From NCBI RefSeq assembly GCF_000830985.1, contig NZ_CP007151.1, positions 3,286,001-3,350,000 of the forward strand: a DNA stretch of 64,000 nt, in the 5' to 3' direction. Positions 1 through 9,539 of this stretch are shown piece after piece (within the stretch, counting starts at the first letter, position 1; each line of letters starts with the position of its first letter). The notes beneath the pieces are model-generated. The model saw only the letters and a program-made list of their open reading frames with translations, was not told where the DNA came from and did not search any database. The DNA comes from Marinobacter similis (lineage in GTDB: Bacteria > Pseudomonadota > Gammaproteobacteria > Pseudomonadales > Oleiphilaceae). The translations under genes and the position numbers were made by a program.

Positions 1-2356
1 CGTCGGCGAAAGCTGCGGCTACCGGCGCTTCGCCGGCTGGCTCGGGTGCTGGTGTTGCGGTGTCTTCCGTTTCAGCTGGCTGCTCCTGCTCAGCCGGGGC
101 TTCGGCTTCGCCGCTATCTTTCGTGCTTTCTTCGGTGCTGTCTTCGGTGTTCTGCTCGGTGCGGCGGGTGGTGGCCATCGCTTCGGCACGCTGAATCAGT
201 TCATCAACGTCGCCGGTGGCCTGGCCGTCCCGGAATTCATTGATTAGCGACGGAATTCGAGTGTTAACCTCATCGATCAGGGAAAACATCTCGTCCGTGG
301 GTTTGATGGTCCGATCAATGACCCGGTTCAGCAGGTTTTCCACCGACCAGGCCAGTTCCCCCAGGCTGGTGGCGCCAACCAGGCGGCCACTTCCCTTGAG
401 AGTATGATAGGCGCGGCGCACTTCGGTCAGTGCGGCGTGGTCGTCATGATGCTGGCGCAGCTGCGGGTAGTATTCGTGAATGGTATCGAGGACCTCTTCG
501 GCTTCTTCGATAAAGATGCCAAGGATCTCGTCGTCCAGCAGTTCATGATCCGACGACTTCGTGGTCTCTGGCGCGGCAGAGACCACGTCTTCTTCCGAGG
601 CTTCCATGACCGGTATTGAGTCGTCGGCGTTGGCTTCGGACCAGGTCGGATCGGCGCCGACCGGGAAGCCAAGCGATGCCAGGCTGTCTTCGGCAACTTT
701 CAGGATGGTTTCGTTCTCGCCAATGCCTTCAGCCAGACGCTCCAGATAGTATTCGATGCTGGTAACGGCGTCGGCCAGGGTGTCGAGTTCCTTCCAGTCA
801 GGTACCTGTTTGCCACTGAGCAGCACGTCGGTAATGTAGCGCTCGGCTGAGGCCAGCATGTCGGCAACGCGGTTGAGCGGAATCAGGCCAAGGCCGCCCC
901 GAATGCTGTGCAGCAGCCCGGGCACGTGCTCGATTTCCCGGGTATCCCACTGGGAAGCAATGAAATTGACAATAGCTGTCTTGACTTGCTCAAGGGTATT
1001 TCGGGACTCGCGCAGCAGTGCGCCGTTGGCTTCGCCAAGCTCTCGCGTACCCAGATTAACCGTTTGGTCTACGTCATTGTCGGTGTCGTCGTCAGACTGG
1101 CCGTCGCTGTCGAGGCCAGCCAGACTGGCTTCGATGTAGAGCAGGGCGCCGGCAATATCCATCATGGTGCCGTCGTCGACGGGCTCCATTTGGTTGCTCA
1201 ACTTGTTGACCAGTTCGATCTGTTCGGTGACGACCTTGCGGGGAATGCCCAGACCCAACACGGCCAGGGTGTTCGCTACCTGGCGAAGACCGGGGAGCAG
1301 ATCTTCCAGCTCGGTGTTCTGGCGCTGTTCGGCGCGAACAAACAGGTCAAGCTGGTCCTTGAGCTTGGTCAGCTCTTCATTAAGGGCGCTAACCACCGAG
1401 TGGATTGCTTCGCGGCCCGGGCCGGAAACGCGGCTGCGGGCGGCGTCTACGTCGTCCTCAGAAGGCAGGGCCTGGTCCAGCTGGTACTCAGATCGCAGAC
1501 TCTGGACCTGGGGTGCTTCCAGATCCCGGGCCCGGGCGACGTAATAAAGAAGGTGCTTCAGCAGCGCCTCAGGCGCCGGCTGTTGCAGGATGTCGGCGTG
1601 TTCATCGGTGAGTCGACGAATTTCGCTGTCCAGTTCCCGCAGCAGGGATTTAACCGCAGCGTTGACCGGGTTTACGCGTGCCTGCAGGGTCTCAACAAAG
1701 GCACTGGCTGCTTTCCAGAGTTCGCCCCGTGGCGTTTTCTGGCACAGGCGGATAAGGCGCTGGATGACCTTTTGCATGTAATCGAAATGGGCTGCCAGAT
1801 CGTCTTCGCGGATTACGGCGGCCAGGGCAAACTGGTACATCTGGCGCAGTTTGCGGATATGACCCAGGACCTTCGGATCCTGCAGGCGCTGGGATACCTT
1901 GCCAGTGACTCGCATGTGCGAGCGACTCAGATCGGGTTTGAACAGGGATGTGTCTGACAGCAGGGCTTCGCCGCGCGCAGCCCGAAGGTCGTTCAGCAGG
2001 GGCAGCAGCACCATTGGGAAATCGTCCCGGCTGCTGGCCAGGTGATCCAGATACTGGGGCAGCTGGAGGATCGCCTGCATCAGCACTTCGACGGCCTCGT
2101 CGACATTGGCGACGGTGTCGTTCAGCACGGCCTGGGTGAGCTTCTCCATCTCTTCGGTCAGCAGAGCTGCGCCGAAAAGTTCAACCATCTGCAGGGTGCC
2201 ATGCACCTGATGAAGATAATTCAGGCAGAAGCGCAGGCGCGCGGTGTCGTCTCGGTTTTCGACATACGCTTCCAGTGCATACTGACCCTGGGTCAGCGTG
2301 TCCTGTATCTCGCCCCGAACCCAGTCGAGGGCGATGCTGTCATGGTGATTGCCCAT
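1..2356 (-). CDS. chpA: ChpA-type hybrid chemosensory histidine kinase (N-terminal part)
   Basis: This is the amino-terminal 785 codons of a very large CheA-like protein; it runs off the left edge, so the catalytic kinase, CheW and receiver domains are not visible. The frame was checked and is open from the ATG at 2356 to the edge. Three histidine phosphotransfer-type modules can be seen: around H52 (QVHGTLQMVEL), around H483 (HSIRGGLGLIP) and around H651 (HTLKGSGRLVGA, the best match to the Hpt consensus). After residue 700 there is a Glu/Ala/Pro-rich linker. It starts 11 bases after pilK and ends the pilGHIJK-chpA operon, as in Pseudomonas, where ChpA phosphorylates PilG and PilH to control type IV pilus extension, twitching and cAMP-linked surface sensing. 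The role is by family; the Hpt histidines are seen directly. Confidence 0.93.
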   Translation of the reverse strand, partial: MGNHHDSIALDWVRGEIQDTLTQGQYALEAYVENRDDTARLRFCLNYLHQVHGTLQMVELFGAALLTEEMEKLTQAVLNDTVANVDEAVEVLMQAILQLPQYLDHLASSRDDFPMVLLPLLNDLRAARGEALLSDTSLFKPDLSRSHMRVTGKVSQRLQDPKVLGHIRKLRQMYQFALAAVIREDDLAAHFDYMQKVIQRLIRLCQKTPRGELWKAASAFVETLQARVNPVNAAVKSLLRELDSEIRRLTDEHADILQQPAPEALLKHLLYYVARARDLEAPQVQSLRSEYQLDQALPSEDDVDAARSRVSGPGREAIHSVVSALNEELTKLKDQLDLFVRAEQRQNTELEDLLPGLRQVANTLAVLGLGIPRKVVTEQIELVNKLSNQMEPVDDGTMMDIAGALLYIEASLAGLDSDGQSDDDTDNDVDQTVNLGTRELGEANGALLRESRNTLEQVKTAIVNFIASQWDTREIEHVPGLLHSIRGGLGLIPLNRVADMLASAERYITDVLLSGKQVPDWKELDTLADAVTSIEYYLERLAEGIGENETILKVAEDSLASLGFPVGADPTWSEANADDSIPVMEASEEDVVSAAPETTKSSDHELLDDEILGIFIEEAEEVLDTIHEYYPQLRQHHDDHAALTEVRRAYHTLKGSGRLVGATSLGELAWSVENLLNRVIDRTIKPTDEMFSLIDEVNTRIPSLINEFRDGQATGDVDELIQRAEAMATTRRTEQNTEDSTEESTKDSGEAEAPAEQEQPAETEDTATPAPEPAGEAPVAAAFAD

Positions 2357-2367
2357 AACCACTCCGG

Positions 2368-3266
2368 TTATTCTTCGTCAGTCTGGCGCTTGATCCACGC
2401 CAGTACATGTTCCGAGGGTAGTCTCTGCAGACCCGGTGGCTGCCATTCGGTCAGCTCTCCCTGGCCCAGCACCAGCAATCCCCCGGGCGCCAGCCGCTCT
2501 GCAAGTCGCCTGACTATTTCCCGCCGGCGCCAGCGGCGGAAATAGATCAGCAGATTCTGGCAGAAGATAATATTCATTCCGTGCATGGGAGCCTGGTCGA
2601 GGTCCAGCACGTTGAGTCTGGTAAAACACACCCGTTCACGGATGCTTTTTACAATCTCTACGGTGTTCCGCTCGGCCGGGCGGAAATACCGGGTTTTCAG
2701 TTCTTCGTCCATCCCCATCAACTTGCGGGGATTGAACAAACCATCTCGGGCCTTGTCGATCGCGGGCTTGCTGATGTCGGAGCCGGTAATCCCGAACAGG
2801 GGCTGCAACTCCAGCTGGCTCATGCATTCGTTCAGCACCATGGCCAGGGTGTAGGGCTCTTCACCGCTTGAACAGCCAACACTCCAGGCCTCCAGTGGCC
2901 GCTTGCGTAATTGCTCCCTCGGTCGGGTCAGCACGTAGTCCGCCACCAGGCGAAAGGCATCCGGGTCCCGGAAGAACCGGGTTTCCTGGACCGTCAGACG
3001 GTCCACCAATGTTGACCATTCCTGGATGGCATCGGGTCCGGATACGATCTTCTCGTAGTAGCCTGATAGCTGCCGCAGCCGATTTCCCGCATCCGGATGC
3101 CAAGGTTGGTTTCCAGAAATGAGCGCCGCTCTGCCGACAGGGTTATCCCGGTGCGATGTTCCAGCAAGGTCTGCCACTGGCTGAACTGCGCCTCGTCCAT
3201 GTCAGGGAGTCGGCGCAGTGACCAGATGCCTTCGGCGGGTGACAGGTTGTTATGCATTTGCGCCAT
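2368..3266 (-). CDS. pilK: PilK, CheR-family chemoreceptor methyltransferase (frameshifted in this sequence)
   Basis: SAM-dependent glutamate methyltransferase predicted to methylate the receptor PilJ. The N-terminal CheR helical domain reads from the ATG at 3266 (begins MAQMHNNLSPAEG); the catalytic domain continues in the next frame with the SAM motif GCSSGEEPYTLAM and the late motif FCQNLLIYF. The frames meet near 3062, where SYQ should be followed by GYYEKIV; one extra base in a GG run (CAGGC to CAGGGC) restores one protein of about 299 residues, the usual length. It lies 27 bases downstream of pilJ and just upstream of chpA. I regard the break as a sequence error, because both halves are well conserved. 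FCQN replaces the FCRN more common in CheR; I recall this as typical of PilK. Confidence 0.88.
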
Positions 3267-3293
3267 AAACCGTCAACAGCCCCGGACCGAAAA

Positions 3294-5369
3294 TCAGCTC
3301 ACCACCGGAACGTCGCTGTCTTCCTCTTCCTCGTGGTCGGCCACGTCTTCTTCCGGCAGGGTGAAGCCGGCAACGGAAGACCGCAGCTCGGACGCCATTT
3401 CTGCCAGGTTACCGATAGACTTCGCGGTCGCGTTGGTACCGGACGAGGTCTGGGACGTGATTTCCTGGATAACGTTCATGGTGTTGGAGATGTGCGCAGC
3501 GGACGACGACTGCTGTCGTGCGGCGTTGGAGATGTTCTGGATCAGCTCCGCCAGAGACATGGATACGTTCTCGATTTCCTCGAGCGCGATACCCGCGTCC
3601 TGGGCCAGGCGTGCACCACGGACCACCTCGGCGGTGGTGTGTTCCATGGAGATAACCGCCTCGTTGGTGTCAGACTGGATCGTCTTAACCAGGGCTTCAA
3701 TCTGTTTGGTTGCCGCAGAAGAACGTTCAGCCAGGCGCTGAACTTCGTCGGCAACGACCGCGAAGCCCCGGCCTGCGTCACCGGCCATGGAGGCCTGGAT
3801 CGCGGCGTTCAGGGACAGGATGTTGGTTTGGTCGGCGATGTCGTTGATCAACGATACGATGTCACCGATCTCCTGGGAGGACTCACCCAGACGCTTGATC
3901 CGCTTGGACGTTTCCTGGATCTGCTCACGGATGTTGTCCATGCCACGGATAGTGTTCTGTACCACCTCGGCGCCTTTCTTCGCGATCGCAACCGACCGCT
4001 CAGCAACTGCGGAGGACTCGGCAGCGTTCGAAGATACCTGGTCGATGGAGACCGCCATCTCGTTAACCGCGGCTGAGGCGCCGGCGATTTCCTGAGCCTG
4101 GTGCTCGGAGGCGTCGGCCAGGTGCATGGCCGTGGCCTGGGTTTCCTGGGATGCAGATGCTACCCGCACCGCAGTACCCCGGATCGCCTGTACCAGTCCG
4201 CGCATCTGGTCGATCGCGTAGTTAATGGAGTCGGCGATGGCACCGGTAAAGTCCTCGGTTACCGTGGCCTCGGTAGTCAGGTCACCATCGGCCAGGTCAG
4301 CCAGTTCGTCCAGCAGTCGCAGGATCGCGTTCTGGTTCTGCTCGTTCTGCTCCTGAGTCGTAGACAGGCGTTCCTGGGCTTCCCGGTACAGGGCCAGGCC
4401 GATCATGACCACGATGGCAGCCATGGCAGCCAGAATAATGAAGGCGAGCGTCGGGCTGACCAGTCGAGAACCAGACTGGTTCCGGAAGCCTTCCGCCAGG
4501 ACGGACAACTCGGAGAGCAGGATTTCGGAATTCTGGAAGATGTCGCTGGCCGCAGTACGTACCTTGAAGAGGTCGGGAGAGGCTTCAAGGATGGCGTCTA
4601 CGTTTTGGGAGACGAACTCGAACAGTTCATCGACGGCTTCGAGACCGTAAATGGCGTCTTCATCGTCTACCCGGGAGATGCCCATGGCCGGGTTGCCGTT
4701 GAGCTGTCCTTCCAGTACTCGCCCGAACAGGCTGGCGTCACGTCCGAAACGGTCTGCGGCGATAACTGCATCTTCGTCGCCGGACAGTACGTTGTTAACC
4801 GAGCGCACGATCCGTTCCGCCAGCAGTGACTGACGCTGTGCCAGCGCGATCTGCTCGGCCGGGGCGTCGTTGTCGAGCAGGATCTGAACGATGTCGTCGT
4901 ACTCAACCTGCAGCTGTGGAATGGTTTCGTTCAGTGTGCGCGCAACTTCGTGCAGGCCCAGAACCGCGTCCTGGGTCGACAGGATGCTGTCGGCATTTTC
5001 ACGAACCGTATTCCAGTTGTCTTTTACGCCACTCTGGTTGGCCAGTTCACTGGGTGGGAGGCCGGTTTCCGGGTTGCCCTCAGAGACGTTGTTCCAGAGC
5101 GTCTGGAACTCATCCCGTGAACGCCGGAGCTGGTTAAAGGCTTCGGCGGTACCGCCCGCGGCTTCTGTCGCGTTCTTCGCAATGGCCTGGGAAAGCACCC
5201 TCAGCTCAGCGGTGTTGGCGATGTACTCCTGGTCGTTCTGGCTGTCACTGTTAATGATAAACAGGACCACAACGAGCAGGACGGTGAGTGCAATCAGTGC
5301 GGCAATCAGACCGGCAACCAGCTTGTTGCCTCCCTGTCCCATACTGAGTCTTCCGGCTCTGTTTTTCAT
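3294..5369 (-). CDS. pilJ: PilJ, type IV pilus methyl-accepting chemoreceptor
   Basis: A 691-residue transmembrane chemoreceptor. Transmembrane helix 1 is at about residues 17-39 and helix 2 at about 303-325, enclosing a periplasmic ligand domain of the PilJ type. A HAMP segment follows, then a long coiled-coil signalling domain. The conserved hairpin tip (GRGFAVVADEVQRLAER) is at about residues 529-548. There is no C-terminal NWETF-type pentapeptide for docking CheR, consistent with a dedicated methyltransferase (PilK) encoded next door. By homology it senses pilus or surface status and drives ChpA autophosphorylation through the CheW-like PilI. The reading frame is intact and the ATG at 5369 gives the expected positively charged cytoplasmic start. 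Confidence 0.95.
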   Translation of the reverse strand: MKNRAGRLSMGQGGNKLVAGLIAALIALTVLLVVVLFIINSDSQNDQEYIANTAELRVLSQAIAKNATEAAGGTAEAFNQLRRSRDEFQTLWNNVSEGNPETGLPPSELANQSGVKDNWNTVRENADSILSTQDAVLGLHEVARTLNETIPQLQVEYDDIVQILLDNDAPAEQIALAQRQSLLAERIVRSVNNVLSGDEDAVIAADRFGRDASLFGRVLEGQLNGNPAMGISRVDDEDAIYGLEAVDELFEFVSQNVDAILEASPDLFKVRTAASDIFQNSEILLSELSVLAEGFRNQSGSRLVSPTLAFIILAAMAAIVVMIGLALYREAQERLSTTQEQNEQNQNAILRLLDELADLADGDLTTEATVTEDFTGAIADSINYAIDQMRGLVQAIRGTAVRVASASQETQATAMHLADASEHQAQEIAGASAAVNEMAVSIDQVSSNAAESSAVAERSVAIAKKGAEVVQNTIRGMDNIREQIQETSKRIKRLGESSQEIGDIVSLINDIADQTNILSLNAAIQASMAGDAGRGFAVVADEVQRLAERSSAATKQIEALVKTIQSDTNEAVISMEHTTAEVVRGARLAQDAGIALEEIENVSMSLAELIQNISNAARQQSSSAAHISNTMNVIQEITSQTSSGTNATAKSIGNLAEMASELRSSVAGFTLPEEDVADHEEEEDSDVPVVS

Positions 5370-5460
5370 TTTCTGGCTCCCGGCCTCTTCTTAAAGATTG
5401 GCAAGTTTGTTGTTGCGGGTATCAGGCGGTCAGGGTGATGTTCCTGCCAGTATCAACACC

Positions 5461-6006
5461 CTACCACTGTGCGACGTCGAGAAAGCGTTCGTCGTCGAGC
5501 AGATCAACGGCCGAAAAGACTTTCCAGACTTCTTCGTTACGCTCGTAGCCGCCTGTTACAAACGGACGAACGTTTTCAGGCACACCTTTCGGTGTGTCCT
5601 TGAAACTGTCAGATGCGAAGTACTGCATGCCCAACACGCTGTCGACCACCAGCCCGCTGAAGATGTCTCCCTCTTCGACAACCAGCACCCGACGTTCGCG
5701 CAGGCTGCGCGAAGAACGGGGGATGTCAAAGAAACTGGCAAGATCAACCAGGGGAAGGAGGCGGCCACGGACGTTGGCGGCACCCAGGAGAAATGGACGA
5801 ACTCCAGGGATATGAGTGAACCTCGGAACATGGAGGATTTCAGTGACTTCGCCCATGGGAGCCACATAGCGCTCACCGGCAAGAATAAAGCCGATACCGT
5901 TCCACAGCTCAACGGCTTCCTGTTGCTCCGGCAAGCCGGCTGCCATGGACCGGCTGCGCTGGGCGATATCCGTCAGAACGGCAAAGGGGGCGGTCTGGGC
6001 GGACAT
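5461..6006 (-). CDS. pilI: PilI, CheW-like coupling protein
   Basis: A 181-residue protein made of one CheW/SH3-like domain, which couples the receptor PilJ to the kinase ChpA at the cytoplasmic face of the membrane. The segments GIGFILAGERYVAPMGEV and GAANVRGRLLPLVDLASFF are the recognisable CheW core strands. It sits between pilH and pilJ in the standard Chp order; the 91-base gap to pilJ has no terminator that I can see, so co-transcription is likely. Length fits the family. Confidence 0.93.
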   Translation of the reverse strand: MSAQTAPFAVLTDIAQRSRSMAAGLPEQQEAVELWNGIGFILAGERYVAPMGEVTEILHVPRFTHIPGVRPFLLGAANVRGRLLPLVDLASFFDIPRSSRSLRERRVLVVEEGDIFSGLVVDSVLGMQYFASDSFKDTPKGVPENVRPFVTGGYERNEEVWKVFSAVDLLDDERFLDVAQW

Positions 6007-6026
6007 GCTTACTCCACGGTTGGGGA

Positions 6027-6389
6027 TCAGGCAATCAGATTGTTGATTGTTTTGATCAGATCGTCTTCGTTAACCGGCTTGACCAGATAACCTTTGGCGC
6101 CCTGACGGGTACCCCAGACACGGTCCGTTTCCTGATCCTTGGTGGTCACGATAACCACTGGGATGGAGGCGGTTTCTGGAGCGCGGGTCAGCTGGCGGGT
6201 AGCCTGAAAGCCATTCAGGCCGGGCATGACAACGTCCATCAGCACCAGGTCGGGCGTTTCTGCGCGGGCTTTGGCAACACCGTCTGCGCCGTTATCAGCA
6301 GTCAGAACGTCGTGCTGGTGCTTTTCCAGGATGGAAGAAATCTTCTTCACCTCAGTGGGGGAGTCGTCAACAATGAGAATGCGAGCCAT
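6027..6389 (-). CDS. pilH: PilH, single-domain CheY-like response regulator
   Basis: A 120-residue stand-alone receiver domain. The acidic pocket is D8/D9, the phospho-accepting aspartate is D52 (LVLMDVVMPG), and the conserved Thr and Lys follow in VIVTTKD and YLVKPV. There is no output domain, so it acts by protein contact, as PilH does in Pseudomonas, where it is linked to pilus retraction or acts as a phosphate sink opposing PilG. It is the second gene of the operon, 32 bases after pilG. Confidence 0.94.
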   Translation of the reverse strand: MARILIVDDSPTEVKKISSILEKHQHDVLTADNGADGVAKARAETPDLVLMDVVMPGLNGFQATRQLTRAPETASIPVVIVTTKDQETDRVWGTRQGAKGYLVKPVNEDDLIKTINNLIA

Positions 6390-6421
6390 GGGTTCCTCGA
6401 TGGTTCTGGGTTTCAGCAGGT

Positions 6422-6814
6422 TTACTGTGCCGCCTGGGGAATGTATTGGCGGATAGTATTGAGCAGCTCGTCCTTGCTGAACGGTTTGGTCAGGTATTGG
6501 TCAGAGCCGACGATGCGGCCCTTCGCCTTGTCGAACAGGCCGTCCTTGCTGGAGAGCATAATAACCGGCGTCTTTTTGAAGGAGGAATTGTTCTTGATGA
6601 GTGCGCAGGTCTGGTAGCCATCCAGTCGCGGCATCATGATATCGACAAAGATGATGTCCGGCTGGGAATCGGCAATCTTGGCCAGAGCGTCAAAGCCGTC
6701 AGTCGCGGTGATTACCTCACAGCCGACTTTTTTCAGAAGGGTTTCTGCGGTGCGACGAATGGTTTTGCTGTCGTCGATCACCATGATCTTCAAATTCTCG
6801 AAGTTGTCATCCAT
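6422..6814 (-). CDS. pilG: PilG, single-domain CheY-like response regulator
   Basis: A 130-residue receiver-only protein, first gene of the chemosensory operon. The acidic residues D14/D15 and the phosphorylation site D58 (IIFVDIMMPRLDGYQ) are present, followed by the conserved MLSSKDG and YLTKPFSKDEL segments. In Pseudomonas PilG promotes pilus extension and activates adenylate cyclase CyaB. The upstream 294 bases are shared with the divergent gshB and should carry the operon promoter. Confidence 0.94.
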   Translation of the reverse strand: MDDNFENLKIMVIDDSKTIRRTAETLLKKVGCEVITATDGFDALAKIADSQPDIIFVDIMMPRLDGYQTCALIKNNSSFKKTPVIMLSSKDGLFDKAKGRIVGSDQYLTKPFSKDELLNTIRQYIPQAAQ

Positions 6815-7108
6815 TGTCCAACTGCCTTGCGCTCAGCGACTGTCATTATTTTACAACGGGTTTTAGCACAAACCTTACGGCTGTTCTATAAACCCCGCAT
6901 ATTTATAGAGTATCAATGGCTGGATAAAAAGTATTACTTTGTGACCAAATGTACTTTCGCCTGCAACGTCACGTAATCGGCTGAGGATTTCTGCGGATGC
7001 ATTCGTGGCTCGGGTACAATACCATTCGACGTCTCAGCATAGCACTTATCGCCCGGTCCACTCTGCTGACCGGTTCGTGTTTTCAACCCTTGGATTTCAA
7101 GAGGCACT
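6815..7108. other. Divergent intergenic region pilG / gshB
   Basis: These 294 bases lie between the starts of pilG (minus) and gshB (plus). An AT-rich stretch lies at about 6840-6960, in contrast to the GC-rich genes on both sides, so this is where both promoters are expected. No convincing ORF, hairpin or known operator was seen. The small ORFs that reach into it are not supported by composition or similarity. Confidence 0.5.
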
Positions 7109-8071
7109 ATGACAGTCCGACTCGGGATCGTGATGGATCCAATAGAGGATATCCATTTCAAGAAAGACAGTTCACTGGCGATGTTGCTGGCGGCGCAAAA
7201 ACGCGGCTGGGAAATCGAATACATGGAACTGCCGGACATGTACCTGGATGGTGGCAGGGCCATGGCCCACACCCGGGACCTGACGGTGCACAACGATCCG
7301 GAAAACTGGTACAGCTTTGGCGGCAGCCAGGACCGTGCCCTGGGGGATCTGGATGTCATCCTGATGCGCAAGGACCCGCCGGTGGATCGTGAGTTCCTGA
7401 TGGCGACCTACATCCTTGAGTCGGCGGAGCAGCAAGGTGCCCTGGTGGTGAACCCGGCGGCAACCCTGCGGGATTGCAATGAGAAGCTGTTTGCCACCCA
7501 GTTCGAGGATCTGACCCCACCGCTTTTGGTGAGCCGGTCAGCGACCCGTTTCAAGGAATTCTACGCCCGCCACGGCGATGTCATCATGAAGCCGGTCGAC
7601 GGCATGGGTGGTCACTCGATTTTCCGGATCAGGGAAAATGACTTTAACCTGGGCGTTATCATTGAAACACTGACCAATTACGGTGAGCACCAGGCCATGG
7701 CCCAGAAGTACATTCCGGAGATCGCCGACGGCGACAAGCGCATTCTGATGATTGAGGGCGAGCCAGTACCTTACGCCCTTGCACGTATTCCGTCGCAAGG
7801 CGAGAATCGTGGCAATCTGGCGGCAGGTGGCCGAGGTGAAGGGCGCGAATTGACGGTTCGGGACCGCGAGATCTGCGACCGTGTTGCCCCGATCATCAAG
7901 GAAAAAGGCCTGATGTTTGTCGGACTTGATGTCATCGGCGATTACCTCACCGAAATCAATGTAACCAGTCCCACCTGTATCCGTGAGCTCGACACGGCAT
8001 TCGGCATCGATATTGCCGGCCTGTTGATGGAAGCGGTTGCCAAGCGTCTGGAGGCGCGTAAGCGGGCGTAA
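7109..8071 (+). CDS. gshB: Glutathione synthetase
   Basis: A 320-residue ATP-grasp enzyme that joins gamma-glutamylcysteine and glycine in the cytoplasm to give glutathione. Family motifs are clear: MKPVDGMGGHSIFRI in the ATP-binding lid, RGNLAAGGRGEGREL in the glycine-rich loop, and EINVTSPTCIREL at the metal-binding end. Length matches the bacterial GshB family (about 315). The ATG at 7109 is preceded by an AAGAGG ribosome site. The gene is divergent from pilG, as in Pseudomonas, and begins a run of plus-strand genes through pyrC'. Confidence 0.96.
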   Translation: MTVRLGIVMDPIEDIHFKKDSSLAMLLAAQKRGWEIEYMELPDMYLDGGRAMAHTRDLTVHNDPENWYSFGGSQDRALGDLDVILMRKDPPVDREFLMATYILESAEQQGALVVNPAATLRDCNEKLFATQFEDLTPPLLVSRSATRFKEFYARHGDVIMKPVDGMGGHSIFRIRENDFNLGVIIETLTNYGEHQAMAQKYIPEIADGDKRILMIEGEPVPYALARIPSQGENRGNLAAGGRGEGRELTVRDREICDRVAPIIKEKGLMFVGLDVIGDYLTEINVTSPTCIRELDTAFGIDIAGLLMEAVAKRLEARKRA

Positions 8072-8109
8072 TGCCTGGCCCGGGGCTAACGATTTAACCA
8101 GGATCTGGA

Positions 8110-8976
8110 ATGGCAGTTCAGGTAAGCGACTTCGACCGGTTTTCCTTTACCCTTTTTATGGCGCTCGCGGTGCACGCCATGATTGTGCTGGGGATTACCT
8201 TTGCCCCGGAGCCGCCCCGGTCTTCGGCGCAGACCATGGAGATTACCCTGTCCCAGTTCGAGGACGAACAAGCTCCAGAAGAACCGGATTTCCTGGCCCA
8301 GACCAATCAGCAGGGCAGTGGCAGTGAGGAGCAGGCCGAGGAAATGACCACGCCGAATCCGACCCAGGTCAGTCAGCCGGAAGAGGCTCAGGTGCAACCG
8401 GAGCCGCCCTCGAAGACCGAGCCGCAGCCCGTGCAGGAAAAACAGGTGGTGCAAACCGAGGCCGAGTCCAGCCGCAAGGTTGAGCAGCCCAAGGAACGCA
8501 CCAAGCCGGTTGAGGAGCCGGTGCCGGTTCGCGAGAAGAAGAGCCTGATGGAGCGGAGCCTGGAAATTGCCAGCCTGGAAGCACGGCTTGATGCCCAGCA
8601 ACAGGCCTATGCACGCAAGCCGCGAGTGATGCGGGTGACGGCCGCCTCGACCCTGAAATCGACCAACGCCTGGTACGTGCAGAACTGGATCAGCAAGGTT
8701 ACCCGGGTTGGCAACATCAATTACCCCACCGAAGCACGACGCGCCGGAATCTACGGCACGCTGAGAATGCTGGTTTCCCTCCGCAAAGATGGCACAATCA
8801 AGGAAGTGGCGGTGCTTCAGTCCTCCGGCAGTACAGTGCTGGATGACGCCGCCATCCGAATCGTCAGAATGGCGGCGCCGTTTGCGCCATTCCCGGACTC
8901 CATGGGCGAGAAGGTGGACGAATTGGAAATCATACGAACCTGGTCTTTCCAGCGGCGGGGGCTGACTTCCGGATGA
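8110..8976 (+). CDS. tonB3: TonB-family energy transducer (TonB3-like)
   Basis: A 288-residue TonB-type protein: one N-terminal membrane anchor (about residues 14-35), a long Glu/Pro/Gln/Lys-rich periplasm-spanning section (about 45-150), and a C-terminal TonB domain (YPTEARRAGIYGTLRMLVSL, then ssGS..LDDAAIRIVRMAAPF). Such proteins use the proton motive force from ExbBD to energise outer-membrane receptors. Its position next to gshB and the pil chemosensory operon matches Pseudomonas tonB3, which is linked to twitching motility rather than iron uptake. The last codons overlap yqgE by ATGA. The symbol is assigned from context; general TonB function is secure. Confidence 0.88.
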   Translation: MAVQVSDFDRFSFTLFMALAVHAMIVLGITFAPEPPRSSAQTMEITLSQFEDEQAPEEPDFLAQTNQQGSGSEEQAEEMTTPNPTQVSQPEEAQVQPEPPSKTEPQPVQEKQVVQTEAESSRKVEQPKERTKPVEEPVPVREKKSLMERSLEIASLEARLDAQQQAYARKPRVMRVTAASTLKSTNAWYVQNWISKVTRVGNINYPTEARRAGIYGTLRMLVSLRKDGTIKEVAVLQSSGSTVLDDAAIRIVRMAAPFAPFPDSMGEKVDELEIIRTWSFQRRGLTSG

Positions 8977-9539
8977 CAGCATCAAAGCATTCTCCCAACA
9001 GCTTGAGGCACCACTTTCTGGTGGCGTCACCCTATCTTGCGGACCCACGTTTCCACGGCGCGGTGATCTACCTGTGCGAGCATTCCGACGACGGCGCACT
9101 GGGCTTGATGATCAACCAGCCCCTGGATATCCATCTCGGTGAAATCCTGGAACAACTGGATATGCACGGCGGCGAGCTGGATCTTCCGGTATACAGCGGC
9201 GGTCCGGTAGAGCCTGAGCGGGGGTTTGTCCTGCACCCACCGGGAACCAGCTGGCAGAATACCGCCGAGGTGACCGAAGATGTGCTGCTGACCACCTCCC
9301 GGGATATTCTGGCCGGCATTGGCCAGAACCAGGGGCCGGAGGAATTCCTGGTTGCCCTCGGCTATGCCGGCTGGAGTGAGGGCCAGCTTGAACAGGAGCT
9401 GGGCAGCAACTCCTGGCTCACCTGTCCCGCCTCCACCGACATCATCTTCCGTACCCCCTGGGAAGATCGCTACAAGGCGGTGTTGAAACTGATCGGCATC
9501 GATTTGAACCAGCTCAGCGAGTCCATTGGCCATGCCTGA
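8973..9539 (+). CDS. yqgE: YqgE/AlgH family protein
   Basis: A 188-residue cytoplasmic protein of the UPF0301/AlgH family (segments FLVASPYLADPRFHGAVIYL and GLMINQPLDIHLGEIL). The biochemical function is not established; in Pseudomonas the homologue is connected with alginate regulation. It is translationally coupled on both sides: its ATG overlaps the tonB stop (ATGA) and its own end overlaps the ruvX start. The yqgE-ruvX pairing is widespread in gammaproteobacteria. Confidence 0.93.
   Translation: MTASKHSPNSLRHHFLVASPYLADPRFHGAVIYLCEHSDDGALGLMINQPLDIHLGEILEQLDMHGGELDLPVYSGGPVEPERGFVLHPPGTSWQNTAEVTEDVLLTTSRDILAGIGQNQGPEEFLVALGYAGWSEGQLEQELGSNSWLTCPASTDIIFRTPWEDRYKAVLKLIGIDLNQLSESIGHA

Noticed and set aside
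908..1957. 349-residue plus-strand ORF
   Set aside because: Antisense to chpA in the same triplet phase; the minus-strand frame is open throughout and carries Hpt motifs, so this is a high-GC shadow.
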